Source: an uncultured Alphaproteobacteria bacterium (GTDB taxonomy: Bacteria > Pseudomonadota > Alphaproteobacteria > HIMB59). From it: DNA of 64,000 nt. The notes below the pieces were generated by a model. The model saw only the letters and a program-made list of their open reading frames with translations, was not told the origin of the DNA and did not search any database. This document shows, in pieces, positions 17,816 through 26,401 of this stretch (within the stretch, counting starts at the first letter, position 1; the number at the start of each line of letters is the position of its first letter). The DNA lies in the NCBI GenBank assembly GCA_902595525.1, contig CACJQJ010000002.1:1-64000 (forward strand), written 5' to 3'. The translations under genes and the position numbers were made by a program.

Positions 17816-18619
17816 TTAGGTAAATCTTAAATCAACTTCAGGTATCCAGTTTTTAAGCTTTTCAATACGATTTTTGGGGGAAGGGTGCGTAGATAGAAAC
17901 TCTGGTGGTGCATTTCCTTTTTGCGCTTCAGCCATTCGCTGCCAAACTTTATATGACTCATGATTATCGTATTTTGCCAGTGTCATAAAGGCCAAGCCTA
18001 AATAATCAGCCTCCGATTCTTGTAATCTGTTAAAAGGTAAAGATAGACCTAAATTTACTAAATAATCATCAGCTGAGGTATTCGAAAGGGCACCTTCTAA
18101 AGCAATATCCAAGATAGTAGTACCGACATTTATTGCTAGTGCTTGACTGGCCCTTTCAACACTATGGCGAGCAACCGCATGTGCAATTTCATGTCCCATT
18201 ATTGAGGCCAAACCATCATTATTAGCGGCAACATCTAAGATCCCTGTGTAAAAAGCTATTTTACCACCAGGCATACACCAAGCATTAAGTGTGTCCTTGT
18301 CATCAATTAATATGAATTCCCAATTATAATTTTTTATCGAGTCTGATTGACCCATTTTTAAAAAATACTCCTCTACTGACTCTGTAACTCTGAGACCAAC
18401 CTCTTTTACTGATCTAAAATTTTGCCCAGACTCTATTAAATTTTCTTGTTTTTTGACTTGTTCGTAGGCTTCAAGAGCTTGTTTGTTGATACTTTCATCT
18501 GAAATAATAGAGAGTTGTTTACGATTTGTAATAGCTACCTCAGTACAAGAAGGTAAAAATAAAGGCGCACAACACGCACAAGATAATTTTTTAATAAAAT
18601 CTCGTCTTTTAAGATTCAT
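17816..18619 (-). CDS. M48-family metalloprotease, Tat-type lipoprotein
   Basis: Zinc metallopeptidase of the Ste24/LoiP/BepA group acting in the cell envelope. The zinc motif HEIAH (in MGHEIAHAVARHSVERA) and the downstream Glu ligand in LQESEADYLGLAFM are intact, and STHPSPKNRIEKL is the usual C-terminal mark. The N-terminus, LKRRDFIKKL, is a twin-arginine signal followed by a lipobox-like LPSC, so it is probably a lipid-anchored periplasmic protease. Divergent from the D-amino-acid aminotransferase gene with a 29-base gap. Confidence 0.93.
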   Translation of the reverse strand: MNLKRRDFIKKLSCACCAPLFLPSCTEVAITNRKQLSIISDESINKQALEAYEQVKKQENLIESGQNFRSVKEVGLRVTESVEEYFLKMGQSDSIKNYNWEFILIDDKDTLNAWCMPGGKIAFYTGILDVAANNDGLASIMGHEIAHAVARHSVERASQALAINVGTTILDIALEGALSNTSADDYLVNLGLSLPFNRLQESEADYLGLAFMTLAKYDNHESYKVWQRMAEAQKGNAPPEFLSTHPSPKNRIEKLKNWIPEVDLRFT

Positions 18620-18648
18620 GGTATTAATATAATCAAAAAGATATTCTT

Positions 18649-19491
18649 ATGACAACCTGTTATATTAATGGAAAATACAAACCTCTAAATCAATCGTATG
18701 TCAGTGTAACAGATAGAGGTTTTCAATTCTCTGATGGGGTTTATGAGGTCATTGCTGTATTCAAAGGTGAATTAGTAGATTTAAATCTCCATATAAACAG
18801 ATTGTTTGTTTCTTTAAAAAAAATGAACATGAAAACTAAATTCAATAGAAATCAAATAATTAATATCACCAATAAAATCAAAAAATTAAATAAATTAAAA
18901 ATGGGTATAATTTACATCCAAATTACAAGAGGGGATCAAAACCCAAGGGAACATAAATACCCTGATAAACTTAAGCCTAATATTATTATATACTCAATTA
19001 ATAAAAACTTTGAATATTTAAATAAGTTAGCACTAAAAGGTGTAAAAACATCTCTTTATCCAGATATAAGGTGGCATAGGTCAGATATTAAAAGTATTTC
19101 TCTATTAGGTAATGTTCTAGCTGCAAATCATGCAAAAGAGAATAAATCACATGAGGCAGTATTATTTGATAATAGAAATATGATAACTGAGGGTAATTCC
19201 TCAAGTATTTGGATTATAAAAAAAAATAAATGTATTACGCACCCACTTAACTTTAGAATTTTAAAGGGATGTACAAGGCATAAATTAATATCAATTTTAA
19301 AAAAAAATAAATTTAAATTTGAGGAAAAAAAATTTTCTATTAAATCTCTTCTTGATGCAGATGAAGCATTCATGACAAGTGCTACTAATTTTGTAATGCC
19401 CATAGTTAAAGTTGATAAATTTACTATTTCAAACGGTAAGCCCGGTCTAAATACATTGAAGTTTCGTAAATTATTTATCGACGCAATATGA
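18649..19491 (+). CDS. dat: D-amino-acid aminotransferase-like PLP enzyme (fold type IV)
   Basis: Branched-chain/D-alanine aminotransferase superfamily. The start, CYINGKYKPLNQSYVSVTDRGFQFSDGVYEV, matches Dat. The PLP lysine is in RSDIKSISLLGNVLA, and AVLFDNRNMITEGNSSSIW carries the phosphate-binding Glu/Ser region. At 280 residues it has normal length. It could supply D-alanine or D-glutamate for peptidoglycan. It is coupled to msrA by a 4-base ATGA overlap and leads the dat-msrA-J-domain operon. Confidence 0.88.
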   Translation: MTTCYINGKYKPLNQSYVSVTDRGFQFSDGVYEVIAVFKGELVDLNLHINRLFVSLKKMNMKTKFNRNQIINITNKIKKLNKLKMGIIYIQITRGDQNPREHKYPDKLKPNIIIYSINKNFEYLNKLALKGVKTSLYPDIRWHRSDIKSISLLGNVLAANHAKENKSHEAVLFDNRNMITEGNSSSIWIIKKNKCITHPLNFRILKGCTRHKLISILKKNKFKFEEKKFSIKSLLDADEAFMTSATNFVMPIVKVDKFTISNGKPGLNTLKFRKLFIDAI

Positions 19492-20063
19492 TCTTTAGAC
19501 TTTTTCTTTTCTTATTTTTGTTACCTGTCACAGCTTATACAAAAATTAATACAATTTACTTAGCTGGTGGTTGTTTCTGGTGTGTTGAGGAGGTTTATGA
19601 AAAATTAAAAGGTGTAATTGACGTTCGATCTGGCTATTCAGGAGGTCATGTAGAAAATCCAACTTATCAAGAAGTTGTCAAGGGTGATACAGGTCATATA
19701 GAAGTTGCTGAAATTATTTTTGACTCAGATATTGTTAGTTTAGATAAGATCATTAAGGTTTTTTTTGTAAATATTGATCCTTTTGATGGTACTGGTCAAT
19801 TTTGTGATAAAGGTTATTCTTATAAAAGTGCTCTTTTCAGCAATGACCAAATTGTTATAGATAAATTTAACTTTTACATAGATAAAATTCAGGAAAATCA
19901 CAAACAGAATGTTGAAACATTGATCTTACCTTTTAAAAACTTTTATGTTGCAGAGGAGTATCATCAGGATTATTACAAAAAAAATCCAATAAGATATACA
20001 TATTACAAGTACAGTTGCGGAAGAGAGCAGAGGATTAAACAATTAAAAATTAATTTAGGATGA
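19488..20063 (+). CDS. msrA: Peptide methionine sulfoxide reductase MsrA, exported
   Basis: Reduces methionine-S-sulfoxide in proteins. The catalytic motif GGCFWCVEE has its nucleophile at C29, and the body shows VRSGYSGGHVENPTYQEV, NIDPFDGTGQFCDKGYSYKSA and AEEYHQDYYKKNP. A hydrophobic N-terminus (about residues 1-17, ending near TAYT) is a signal peptide, so this copy acts in the periplasm. It overlaps dat and the J-domain gene by 4 bases each, suggesting coexpression with envelope-quality functions. Confidence 0.95.
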   Translation: MIFRLFLFLFLLPVTAYTKINTIYLAGGCFWCVEEVYEKLKGVIDVRSGYSGGHVENPTYQEVVKGDTGHIEVAEIIFDSDIVSLDKIIKVFFVNIDPFDGTGQFCDKGYSYKSALFSNDQIVIDKFNFYIDKIQENHKQNVETLILPFKNFYVAEEYHQDYYKKNPIRYTYYKYSCGREQRIKQLKINLG

Positions 20064-20719
20064 TTAAGCTCTTATTATTATTTTCAATTGTAGCTATATG
20101 TATCTTTGTTTTCTTTGGTAATCAATTATCGTCTCGTTATAAAAAATATTTAATTATTTCATTAATAATAATCCTAGGATGTTTTTTAATTTTTTCAGGA
20201 AAATTAAATTTTCTACCTGTTGCCTTAGCTCCTGCTTTACTTTTTTTTCGAAGGATCTCATCATTATTAACTATCTTAAACTTGTTTTCGCGATCTTCTT
20301 TTGGAAGTAAATTCAAACCAAAAATTAATACGAAGTATTTACAAATTGAAATTGTGTTACAATCACGTCAAGCTACAATTCATATTATAGAGGGGGTTTT
20401 TAAAGGCCGTTCTTTTTCCTCCCTATCTCAAAATGAGGTATCGAAGCTCTTAGAGGAACTAAAAACAAATGATCCACGTGGATTTAATATTTTAAATGTA
20501 ATTATTAGTCAAAATAAACAATCTACATCCTCTTCAGACAAATCACAAATGACAGAGGAGGAAGCACTATCAGTTTTGGGTCTTAAAAAAGGAGCATCTG
20601 ATGATGATATAAAAAAATCATATTATGACTTAATGAAGAAATTTCATCCTGATAAAGATGGTAATAACTATTTATCTAATTTAATAACTGAAGCAAAAAA
20701 TAAGCTTTTAAATAGTTAA
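20060..20719 (+). CDS. Membrane-anchored J-domain protein
   Basis: DnaJ-type cochaperone with about three hydrophobic segments in the first 75 residues and a short C-terminal J-domain (about residues 165-218). It keeps the essential HPD (KKFHPDKDGNN) but has lost most of helix IV. The architecture resembles mitochondrial Tim14/Pam18-like and alphaproteobacterial DnaJ-like inner-membrane proteins, which recruit DnaK to the membrane. Last gene of the dat-msrA operon, joined by an ATGA overlap. The specific client process is unknown. Confidence 0.85.
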   Translation: MIKLLLLFSIVAICIFVFFGNQLSSRYKKYLIISLIIILGCFLIFSGKLNFLPVALAPALLFFRRISSLLTILNLFSRSSFGSKFKPKINTKYLQIEIVLQSRQATIHIIEGVFKGRSFSSLSQNEVSKLLEELKTNDPRGFNILNVIISQNKQSTSSSDKSQMTEEEALSVLGLKKGASDDDIKKSYYDLMKKFHPDKDGNNYLSNLITEAKNKLLNS

Positions 20720-20745
20720 TTTTAATCTATAAGACATCTATCTCA

Positions 20746-22563
20746 ATGAACGATATTAAGAATCTTGCAATTATTGCTCATGTTGATCATGGGAAAACTA
20801 CTCTTATTGATAATTTATTGAAGCAATGCGGAATTTTTAGAGATAATCAAGAAATATCAGAAAGAATTATGGACTCTAATGACTTAGAAAAAGAGAGAGG
20901 CATAACTATTTTAGCAAAACCTACTTCTATAATTTTTCAAGATACTCGAATAAATATAATCGATACACCTGGACATGCAGATTTTGGTGGTGAAGTAGAA
21001 CGTGTCTTATCAATGGTTGATGGTGTTATATTACTTATTGACTCTTCAGAAGGTCCGATGCCTCAGACAAAATTTGTCTTAGGAAAGGCTTTAAAACAAG
21101 GTCTTAAGCCGATAGTAGTAATCAATAAAATCGATAAATCTGACTCAAGACCAGATGATGTGTTAAACGAAGTTTTTGATTTATTTGTCTCTCTTGATGC
21201 AAATACTCAACAATTAGATTTTCCAGTTTTATACGCATCAGGTAGAAGTGGATGGTGTGTTAATGATTTGTCAGATGATAGATCAAGCCTAACACCTCTG
21301 TTAAATAAAATTATTAGTCATGTACCATCACCAGATGTTGATAATACTAGACCTTTTGCAATGTTATCAACACTTTTAGACTATGATCCATACTTAGGAA
21401 GATGTCTAATTGGAAGAGTAGAGCAGGGATCTGCAAAAATAAACGACAGCGTTCATGCTTTAAACTTATCAGGTAAAATCATTGAAACTGGAAGACTTAC
21501 TAAACTTTTAAAATTTGAGGGAACTAAAAAAATAACTGTTAACTCAGTTAACACTGGAGATATAGTTTGCATAGCAGGTTTATCAATCACATCAGTATCA
21601 GATACCATTTGTTCAACTGATATAGAAACACCAATAAAATCTACACCAATAGATCCTCCTACTATGTCAATAAACATTATGGTTAATGACTCACCATTAG
21701 CTGGAACTGAAGGGAAAAAAGTAACATCAACTTTAATAAGAAATAGATTAATAGCTGAGGCTGAGACAAACGTTGCTATTACCTTCTCAGAAAATCAAAA
21801 TAAAGACTCATTTGAAATTGGAGGAAGAGGTGAATTGCAATTAGGTGTTTTAATAGAAACTATGAGACGAGAGGGTTTTGAATTATCTCTTTCTAGACCT
21901 AAAGTAGTTTACAAAGATGTAGAGGGGACAAAGTGTGAACCCTATGAAGAGGTAACTATAGATGTAGATGAAGAGTTTTCTAGTATTGTTATTGATAACA
22001 TGAATCAAAGAAAAGCTGATATGTTAGACATGAGAAAATCTGGAGTTGATAAAACTAGGTTATTATTTATTGCCCCTTCTAGAGGACTAATTGGCTATCA
22101 AAGTAAGTTTTTAACAGATACTAGAGGAACCGGTGTTTTAAACAGAGTGTTTCACTCGTACAAACCATTTAAAGGGGAGATTACAGAGAGAAGGGCAGGA
22201 GCTTTAATTTCAACAGGAAACGGTAAAGCAATAGCTTATGCCATTTGGAAGCTTCAAGATAGAGGTGTAATGTTTGTTAAACACCAAACACCTGTTTATC
22301 AAGGTATGGTAGTCGGTGAGCATACCAGAGATAATGATTTAGAGATAAATGTTCTAAAAGGTAAACAATTAACAAACGTCAGAGCATCAGGGTCTGATGA
22401 GGCCGTAAATTTAACCGCTCCTAGGATGATGTCACTTGAGGAAATGATGACTTATATCAATTCTGATGAATTATTGGAGGTTACTCCTAAAAATTTAAGA
22501 TTAAGAAAAAGGTATCTTGATCCAAACGAGAGAAAAAAATTTTCTAAAGTTGGAAATTTATAA
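20746..22563 (+). CDS. typA: Ribosome-associated GTPase TypA/BipA
   Basis: Translational GTPase of the EF-G-like family involved in ribosome assembly and stress or cold adaptation. G1 is [10 protein letters not shown] (near residues 11-20), G2 is in [10 protein letters not shown]3 is [15 protein letters not shown], and G4 is [13 protein letters not shown]. Domain II and EF-G-like domains III/V follow, and the C-terminal BipA-specific domain ends in [21 protein letters not shown]. At 605 residues it is full length. A 522-base noncoding stretch follows. Confidence 0.97.
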   Translation: MNDIKNLAIIAHVDHGKTTLIDNLLKQCGIFRDNQEISERIMDSNDLEKERGITILAKPTSIIFQDTRINIIDTPGHADFGGEVERVLSMVDGVILLIDSSEGPMPQTKFVLGKALKQGLKPIVVINKIDKSDSRPDDVLNEVFDLFVSLDANTQQLDFPVLYASGRSGWCVNDLSDDRSSLTPLLNKIISHVPSPDVDNTRPFAMLSTLLDYDPYLGRCLIGRVEQGSAKINDSVHALNLSGKIIETGRLTKLLKFEGTKKITVNSVNTGDIVCIAGLSITSVSDTICSTDIETPIKSTPIDPPTMSINIMVNDSPLAGTEGKKVTSTLIRNRLIAEAETNVAITFSENQNKDSFEIGGRGELQLGVLIETMRREGFELSLSRPKVVYKDVEGTKCEPYEEVTIDVDEEFSSIVIDNMNQRKADMLDMRKSGVDKTRLLFIAPSRGLIGYQSKFLTDTRGTGVLNRVFHSYKPFKGEITERRAGALISTGNGKAIAYAIWKLQDRGVMFVKHQTPVYQGMVVGEHTRDNDLEINVLKGKQLTNVRASGSDEAVNLTAPRMMSLEEMMTYINSDELLEVTPKNLRLRKRYLDPNERKKFSKVGNL

Positions 22564-23085
22564 ACTGTATTATAATTTTTATTAAATATTTATAATAAAG
22601 TATTGTATTTACATACTATATTTTAATTTATTATTAATTCTATTTATAAAGAAAAAAAACAAATAATCTGACTAAATCAAAAATAAAATAAACATAAAAT
22701 GAGATATTAAGCATAAATATTGAGAATTAATTAAATTTTGGAGGAATTAAACTAGAATTCACACATTTTTATCTGATTAAATAGAAATTAGAGCACTAAA
22801 TTAAGTGATAGTTATCATTACTTGCTAATAAAACTATCAAAACAGTTATTCAAATCTATGATTTCAAAAAAACTATAAAAAAAAATTAAAATCGGACATT
22901 TTTAGCTTAAAAACCTTATGTAAATTGCGACACTAGCAAAATTAAGGAAATATTTGGATTTTGAGTTGAAAGATTATCAATATTTTTTTCAGTAAATCAA
23001 TAGTCAAATTCATAAAATTACCTAAGGATTTATACTTAATAAAATTTCAATATACCTAAAAACGCAAAAAAATTGAAAATAGACA
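22564..23085 (+). other. 522-base noncoding stretch with candidate secondary structures
   Basis: The longest gene-free stretch in the window. No open frame above about 25 codons on either strand. Three structures stand out: an AT-only inverted repeat TATTATAA/TTATAATA just after typA (22568-22597), an exact 8-base inverted repeat TGATAGTT/AACTATCA with an 18-base loop (22806-22839), and a partly GC-richer hairpin CCTTA...TTGC/GCAA...TAAGG (22914-22947). Any could be a terminator, operator or small RNA. No known RNA family was recognised. Confidence 0.5.
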
Positions 23086-23679
23086 TTATTTTGAAAGCCA
23101 TTTTATGGCATCTTCACATCTGTCATCACCCCAAAAAACCTCATTTTCAACGATAAATGTGGGACTTCCAAAAATACCTTTATTTTTAGCCATTTCTGTG
23201 TTTTTTAAATATTTTTGATCAATTTCGTCTTTTTGAGCTTGTTTTATTACATTATCTGAATCAAGTCCAATTTCTTTGAGAGTAGAACTCAGATTTGGTT
23301 CTGACCCAGGCTCCAAATGCTCTAAAAACCACTTTTTATATGTTAAGATAGTATATTCTTTGATCCACCCTTGATCTTTTCCCAAAATTGCAACTTTGTT
23401 GGCTAAATCGAACTCTTTAAGTGGGTAGGGTGCAGGTACTTTTGCATTAAATCCATAGAAGTTAGCTCTTCTCTTAACATCCCGCCACATATAATCAATC
23501 TTATCTCTTTTTTTTTCAGCCATAAAAGGGACATTCTCCATTTCAATCATTCTTGATCTCACACTGAAAGGACACCATTCAAATACAACTTCATTTTCAG
23601 TCTCTATCTGCGCTAATCTTTGCGTGGAGAGGTAAGTATATGTACTTCCAATTGAGTACCAGAATTCTATTTTTCTCAT
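23086..23679 (-). CDS. DsbA-fold 2-hydroxychromene-2-carboxylate isomerase-like protein
   Basis: Thioredoxin/kappa-class GST-fold protein of the HCCA isomerase family. The N-terminus IEFWYSIGSTYTYLS and FEWCPFSVR match, with the family Ser in place of a CxxC redox pair; KGIFGSPTFIVENEVFWGDDR is the characteristic C-terminal loop. At 197 residues it has family length. No aromatic-degradation genes are nearby, so the named reaction is unlikely to be the real one; a glutathione-dependent isomerase of unknown substrate is safer. Confidence 0.88.
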   Translation of the reverse strand: MRKIEFWYSIGSTYTYLSTQRLAQIETENEVVFEWCPFSVRSRMIEMENVPFMAEKKRDKIDYMWRDVKRRANFYGFNAKVPAPYPLKEFDLANKVAILGKDQGWIKEYTILTYKKWFLEHLEPGSEPNLSSTLKEIGLDSDNVIKQAQKDEIDQKYLKNTEMAKNKGIFGSPTFIVENEVFWGDDRCEDAIKWLSK

Positions 23680-23760
23680 AGGTTCTACCTTAACTGAAAT
23701 AATTGAAATTATTATTAAAAATAAGTGATCTGGTCACATCTGTCGCATGTATAAAAGGCC

Positions 23761-24033
23761 ATGAAAAACATGTTTATGCAAATTTACAGTGGAGTGATGG
23801 ACGCTGATTGGAATCCTCTAAGAAAAATACCTAGTGTGGCCCTGAGACACCTCATTATGCAACTTTTAGCATGGATGTGGTGTATCATTTTTTCACTATA
23901 TTTTGGCTCTTTTTTGATTTTTGGCATCACAGCTAGCGCTCATTTTCTACTTATTTTTGGAACTTTTATGACAGCGGCTACTTTTGCAACTGCTCCAAAA
24001 ATTGTAAAATCTAAGTATAATAACAGTAAATAA
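23761..24033 (+). CDS. Small two-helix membrane protein of unknown function
   Basis: A 90-residue protein with a short soluble N-terminus containing DADWNPLRKIPSVALRHLIMQ, then two hydrophobic segments (about residues 36-58 and 60-80) and a lysine-rich tail. No family recognised. It is divergent from the isomerase gene (81-base gap) and convergent with ybaK (14 bases). A clean start, hydrophobicity pattern and lack of overlap support it as a real gene. Confidence 0.68.
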   Translation: MKNMFMQIYSGVMDADWNPLRKIPSVALRHLIMQLLAWMWCIIFSLYFGSFLIFGITASAHFLLIFGTFMTAATFATAPKIVKSKYNNSK

Positions 24034-24047
24034 TATACTGTTTTTAC

Positions 24048-24506
24048 TTACTTTTTACATACATCAACTTCAAAAGCACTAGTTAATTCTATAAGCCTTT
24101 TTGTTTGAACTTTTACAGAACTATTGGTAGATCCTGCTGCTGGTATAACGATTTCAAAGTTATTTAAGGACTTATCGTAATATATATCTAATTTATTTGG
24201 TAATCCAAAGGGACAAACCCCTCCAATAGGGTGAGAGGTGATTTGCAATGTCTCATCAGCAGTCAACATTTTTGCCTTTTTTTTGAAGAAATTCTTATAT
24301 TTTTTATTATCGATTTTTACATTTCCAGAAGTCATTAACAAAATTGGTTTTTCTATAATTAAAGCAATTGTTTTGACTATTTGTCCTTTCTCAACATTAT
24401 GAGCATTTGCTGCTTGTTCAACAGTTGCTGTAGACTCTTTAAATTCTGATATCTCTAGGTCAGGGGCTATAATACTAAGATGATCTTTGACTGATTTTAT
24501 TGACAT
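24048..24506 (-). CDS. ybaK: YbaK/EbsC-type aminoacyl-tRNA deacylase
   Basis: Trans-editing factor with the YbaK/prolyl-tRNA-synthetase-associated fold; E. coli YbaK removes Cys from tRNA(Pro). The catalytic-type Lys lies in KGQIVKTIALI, and HPIGGVCPFGLPNKLDIYYD is the signature loop with GGVCPFGL. At 152 residues it has normal length. Together with the ProXp-ala homologue it would cover both Cys- and Ala-mischarged tRNA(Pro). The exact amino acid specificity is inferred. Confidence 0.9.
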   Translation of the reverse strand: MSIKSVKDHLSIIAPDLEISEFKESTATVEQAANAHNVEKGQIVKTIALIIEKPILLMTSGNVKIDNKKYKNFFKKKAKMLTADETLQITSHPIGGVCPFGLPNKLDIYYDKSLNNFEIVIPAAGSTNSSVKVQTKRLIELTSAFEVDVCKK

Positions 24507-24608
24507 TTACACATTTATTTGTTGCATAATATATATTATAAGAATCTAGAATAAGAATTTAAGTAAAATGTTAATCTAAATCTCAATAAGAATTATAAAA
24601 TATCATAT

Positions 24609-24830
24609 ATGAAAAAAATAAGAATATTATTGATTACTATCTTATCTTTTGCGTCAATCAACTCATATGCAAGTATGTGTACAGCTCATTCTTCAAATGA
24701 CGAAGATAAAACCTCAAGTAAGATGTCTTATAGCACTCCATGTGAAATAAGTGACATTGTTTTAATGGCTTCTTCGGAGGATGTTTGCTTAGCTTTAAAA
24801 GAAAAAATTTCTAATCACGACCACGATTAA
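24609..24830 (+). CDS. Small secreted protein of unknown function
   Basis: A 73-residue protein with a clear N-terminal signal peptide (about residues 1-21, cleavage near SYAS). The mature part is about 50 residues, acidic and Ser-rich, with three Cys (MCTAH, TPCEIS, EDVCLAL) and a His/Asp tail SNHDHD that could bind metal. No family recognised. It is alone between ybaK and the convergent MBL gene (10 bases away), without an obvious ribosome-binding site. Confidence 0.6.
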   Translation: MKKIRILLITILSFASINSYASMCTAHSSNDEDKTSSKMSYSTPCEISDIVLMASSEDVCLALKEKISNHDHD

Positions 24831-24840
24831 AAGATAAATT

Positions 24841-25626
24841 TTAGTATATTTCCAGTTTAAGACCATCATATGCAGGAAATATATTACTTCCTGATAGCTT
24901 TTTGTACTCTGTATCGTAATCAATATGAGCCGTCATATGGCTTAAAAACGTTTTATTTGCATTAACTTTTTGGGCCCAATCAATAACCTTTTTATACGAG
25001 GCATGCGAAGGATGCTCGTCATATCTTAAACAACCAACAAACCAGCACTCAATCCCTTTTATTTTATCCAGATAGTTCTCATCATAAAAAAACTTTATAT
25101 CTAAATTATAGGCTATTTTATTATCAAAAATGAAGCCATAGGAATCAATATTTCCATGATTTTGTCTGATAACCTCTATTTTAAAACCCTCTATTTCAAC
25201 ATTATTCCCATCAAGAATGTTACCGTTCAAAATTGGTTCATATCCATGAGTAGATGACTTTGTAAATAAATAAGAAAAGCTAGTTTGAAGGGTTTCTAAA
25301 GTTAATTTATCGGCATAAATAGATATTTTTTTTCTATTTATCAGTGAAATAGCCCTTAAATCATTAATCCCATGTATATGATCGGCATGGGAATGCGTGT
25401 ATAGCACTGAACCCACATTATCAATTTTATTATCGATTAATTGTTTTCTTAAATCTGGACTTGTATCAATTAGTATTGATTTTCCTGCTTTTTTTAAAAA
25501 TATGGAAGGTCTCGTTCTTTGGTTTTTAGGATTTGATTTATCGCAATTACCCCATATATCATGAGATAAAGGGACTCCAAAACTTGAGCCACATCCTAAA
25601 ACATTTATTTCAGTTATTTCAGTCAT
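24841..25626 (-). CDS. Metallo-beta-lactamase-fold hydrolase, PhnP/RNase Z-like
   Basis: MBL-fold metal-dependent hydrolase. The metal motif is HSHADH (in YTHSHADHIHG), with further ligands in RQNHGNID, NLDIKFF and LSHMTAHIDYD. The N-terminal LGCGSSFGVPL and RTRPSIFL match the PhnP-like group that follows tatD in alphaproteobacteria, of unassigned role there. At 261 residues it is full length. It ends the long mltB-to-MBL operon and overlaps tatD by 8 bases. Confidence 0.88.
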   Translation of the reverse strand: MTEITEINVLGCGSSFGVPLSHDIWGNCDKSNPKNQRTRPSIFLKKAGKSILIDTSPDLRKQLIDNKIDNVGSVLYTHSHADHIHGINDLRAISLINRKKISIYADKLTLETLQTSFSYLFTKSSTHGYEPILNGNILDGNNVEIEGFKIEVIRQNHGNIDSYGFIFDNKIAYNLDIKFFYDENYLDKIKGIECWFVGCLRYDEHPSHASYKKVIDWAQKVNANKTFLSHMTAHIDYDTEYKKLSGSNIFPAYDGLKLEIY

Positions 25627-26401
25627 TTATTTTAAAAAGCTTTTTGTAATTATAAGTACTGATTTCGCATGTATTAGTGTAGTCGTTTCCAGTAATTTCA
25701 CAATATTTTTCAACAATAATTTTTAAATAGCTTGGTTTATTAATTTTACCTCTTAAAGGGTCAGGCGTAAGATAAGGACTGTCTGTTTCGAAAATAATCT
25801 TTTTAATTGGTAGCATTTTAATTGTATCTCTTAATTTATTTGCATTTTTGAACGTAATAATGCCTGACAAAGAGAAAAAACAACCTAAATCAATACATTT
25901 TTTTGCAAACTCTTCACTTCCAGTGAAACAATGTATTAAAATATCACCTATTTTTTTTGAGTATTTAGTTAAAATTTTAATCATATCCTCTTCGGCATCT
26001 CTCATATGAATTATACACGGTAAATTATAAACGCTTGCTGCATCTAAATGTATCTCTAAGCTTTCTATTTGCTTATTTTTAGGAATATCATAATGATAAT
26101 CCAAGCCTGTTTCCCCTATTCCAACAATTCTATCTTTAAATTTTTTAATATTTTCATTTAAAAGTGTCTTTATTTCCTCAGATTTGATATCAAGAGTATT
26201 ATTTGGGTGGTGGCCTAAAGTGATATCGACAAAATTAAAATCTTTAATTAAATTAATATCACTCTGAAACTCGTATACATTAGAATTTATGCTTAAAATT
26301 CGCTCTATGTTATTTTCTAGAGCATCTTTACAGATATCTGATACTGAATTTTTAAGTAATTCATGACCAAAATTTACATGACTGTCTATTAAATTACTCA
26401 A
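25619..26401 (-). CDS. tatD: TatD-family metal-dependent hydrolase with an altered HxH motif
   Basis: TIM-barrel DNase/hydrolase family. Conserved ligands are present in GIGETGLDYHYD (Glu), PCIIHMRDAEED (His), ILIHCFTGS (His) and IFETDSPYLTP (Asp). The usual first metal motif DSHxHL is here DSHVNFG, so the second His is replaced by Asn (N9). The site may bind one metal differently or be specialised. At 260 residues it has normal length. It overlaps metG and the MBL gene by 8 bases each. Confidence 0.9.
   Translation of the reverse strand: MSNLIDSHVNFGHELLKNSVSDICKDALENNIERILSINSNVYEFQSDINLIKDFNFVDITLGHHPNNTLDIKSEEIKTLLNENIKKFKDRIVGIGETGLDYHYDIPKNKQIESLEIHLDAASVYNLPCIIHMRDAEEDMIKILTKYSKKIGDILIHCFTGSEEFAKKCIDLGCFFSLSGIITFKNANKLRDTIKMLPIKKIIFETDSPYLTPDPLRGKINKPSYLKIIVEKYCEITGNDYTNTCEISTYNYKKLFKIND

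Noticed and set aside
23086..23679. Aromatic (naphthalene) degradation role for the HCCA-isomerase-like gene
   Set aside because: No other ring-degradation genes are nearby and the family is functionally broad.
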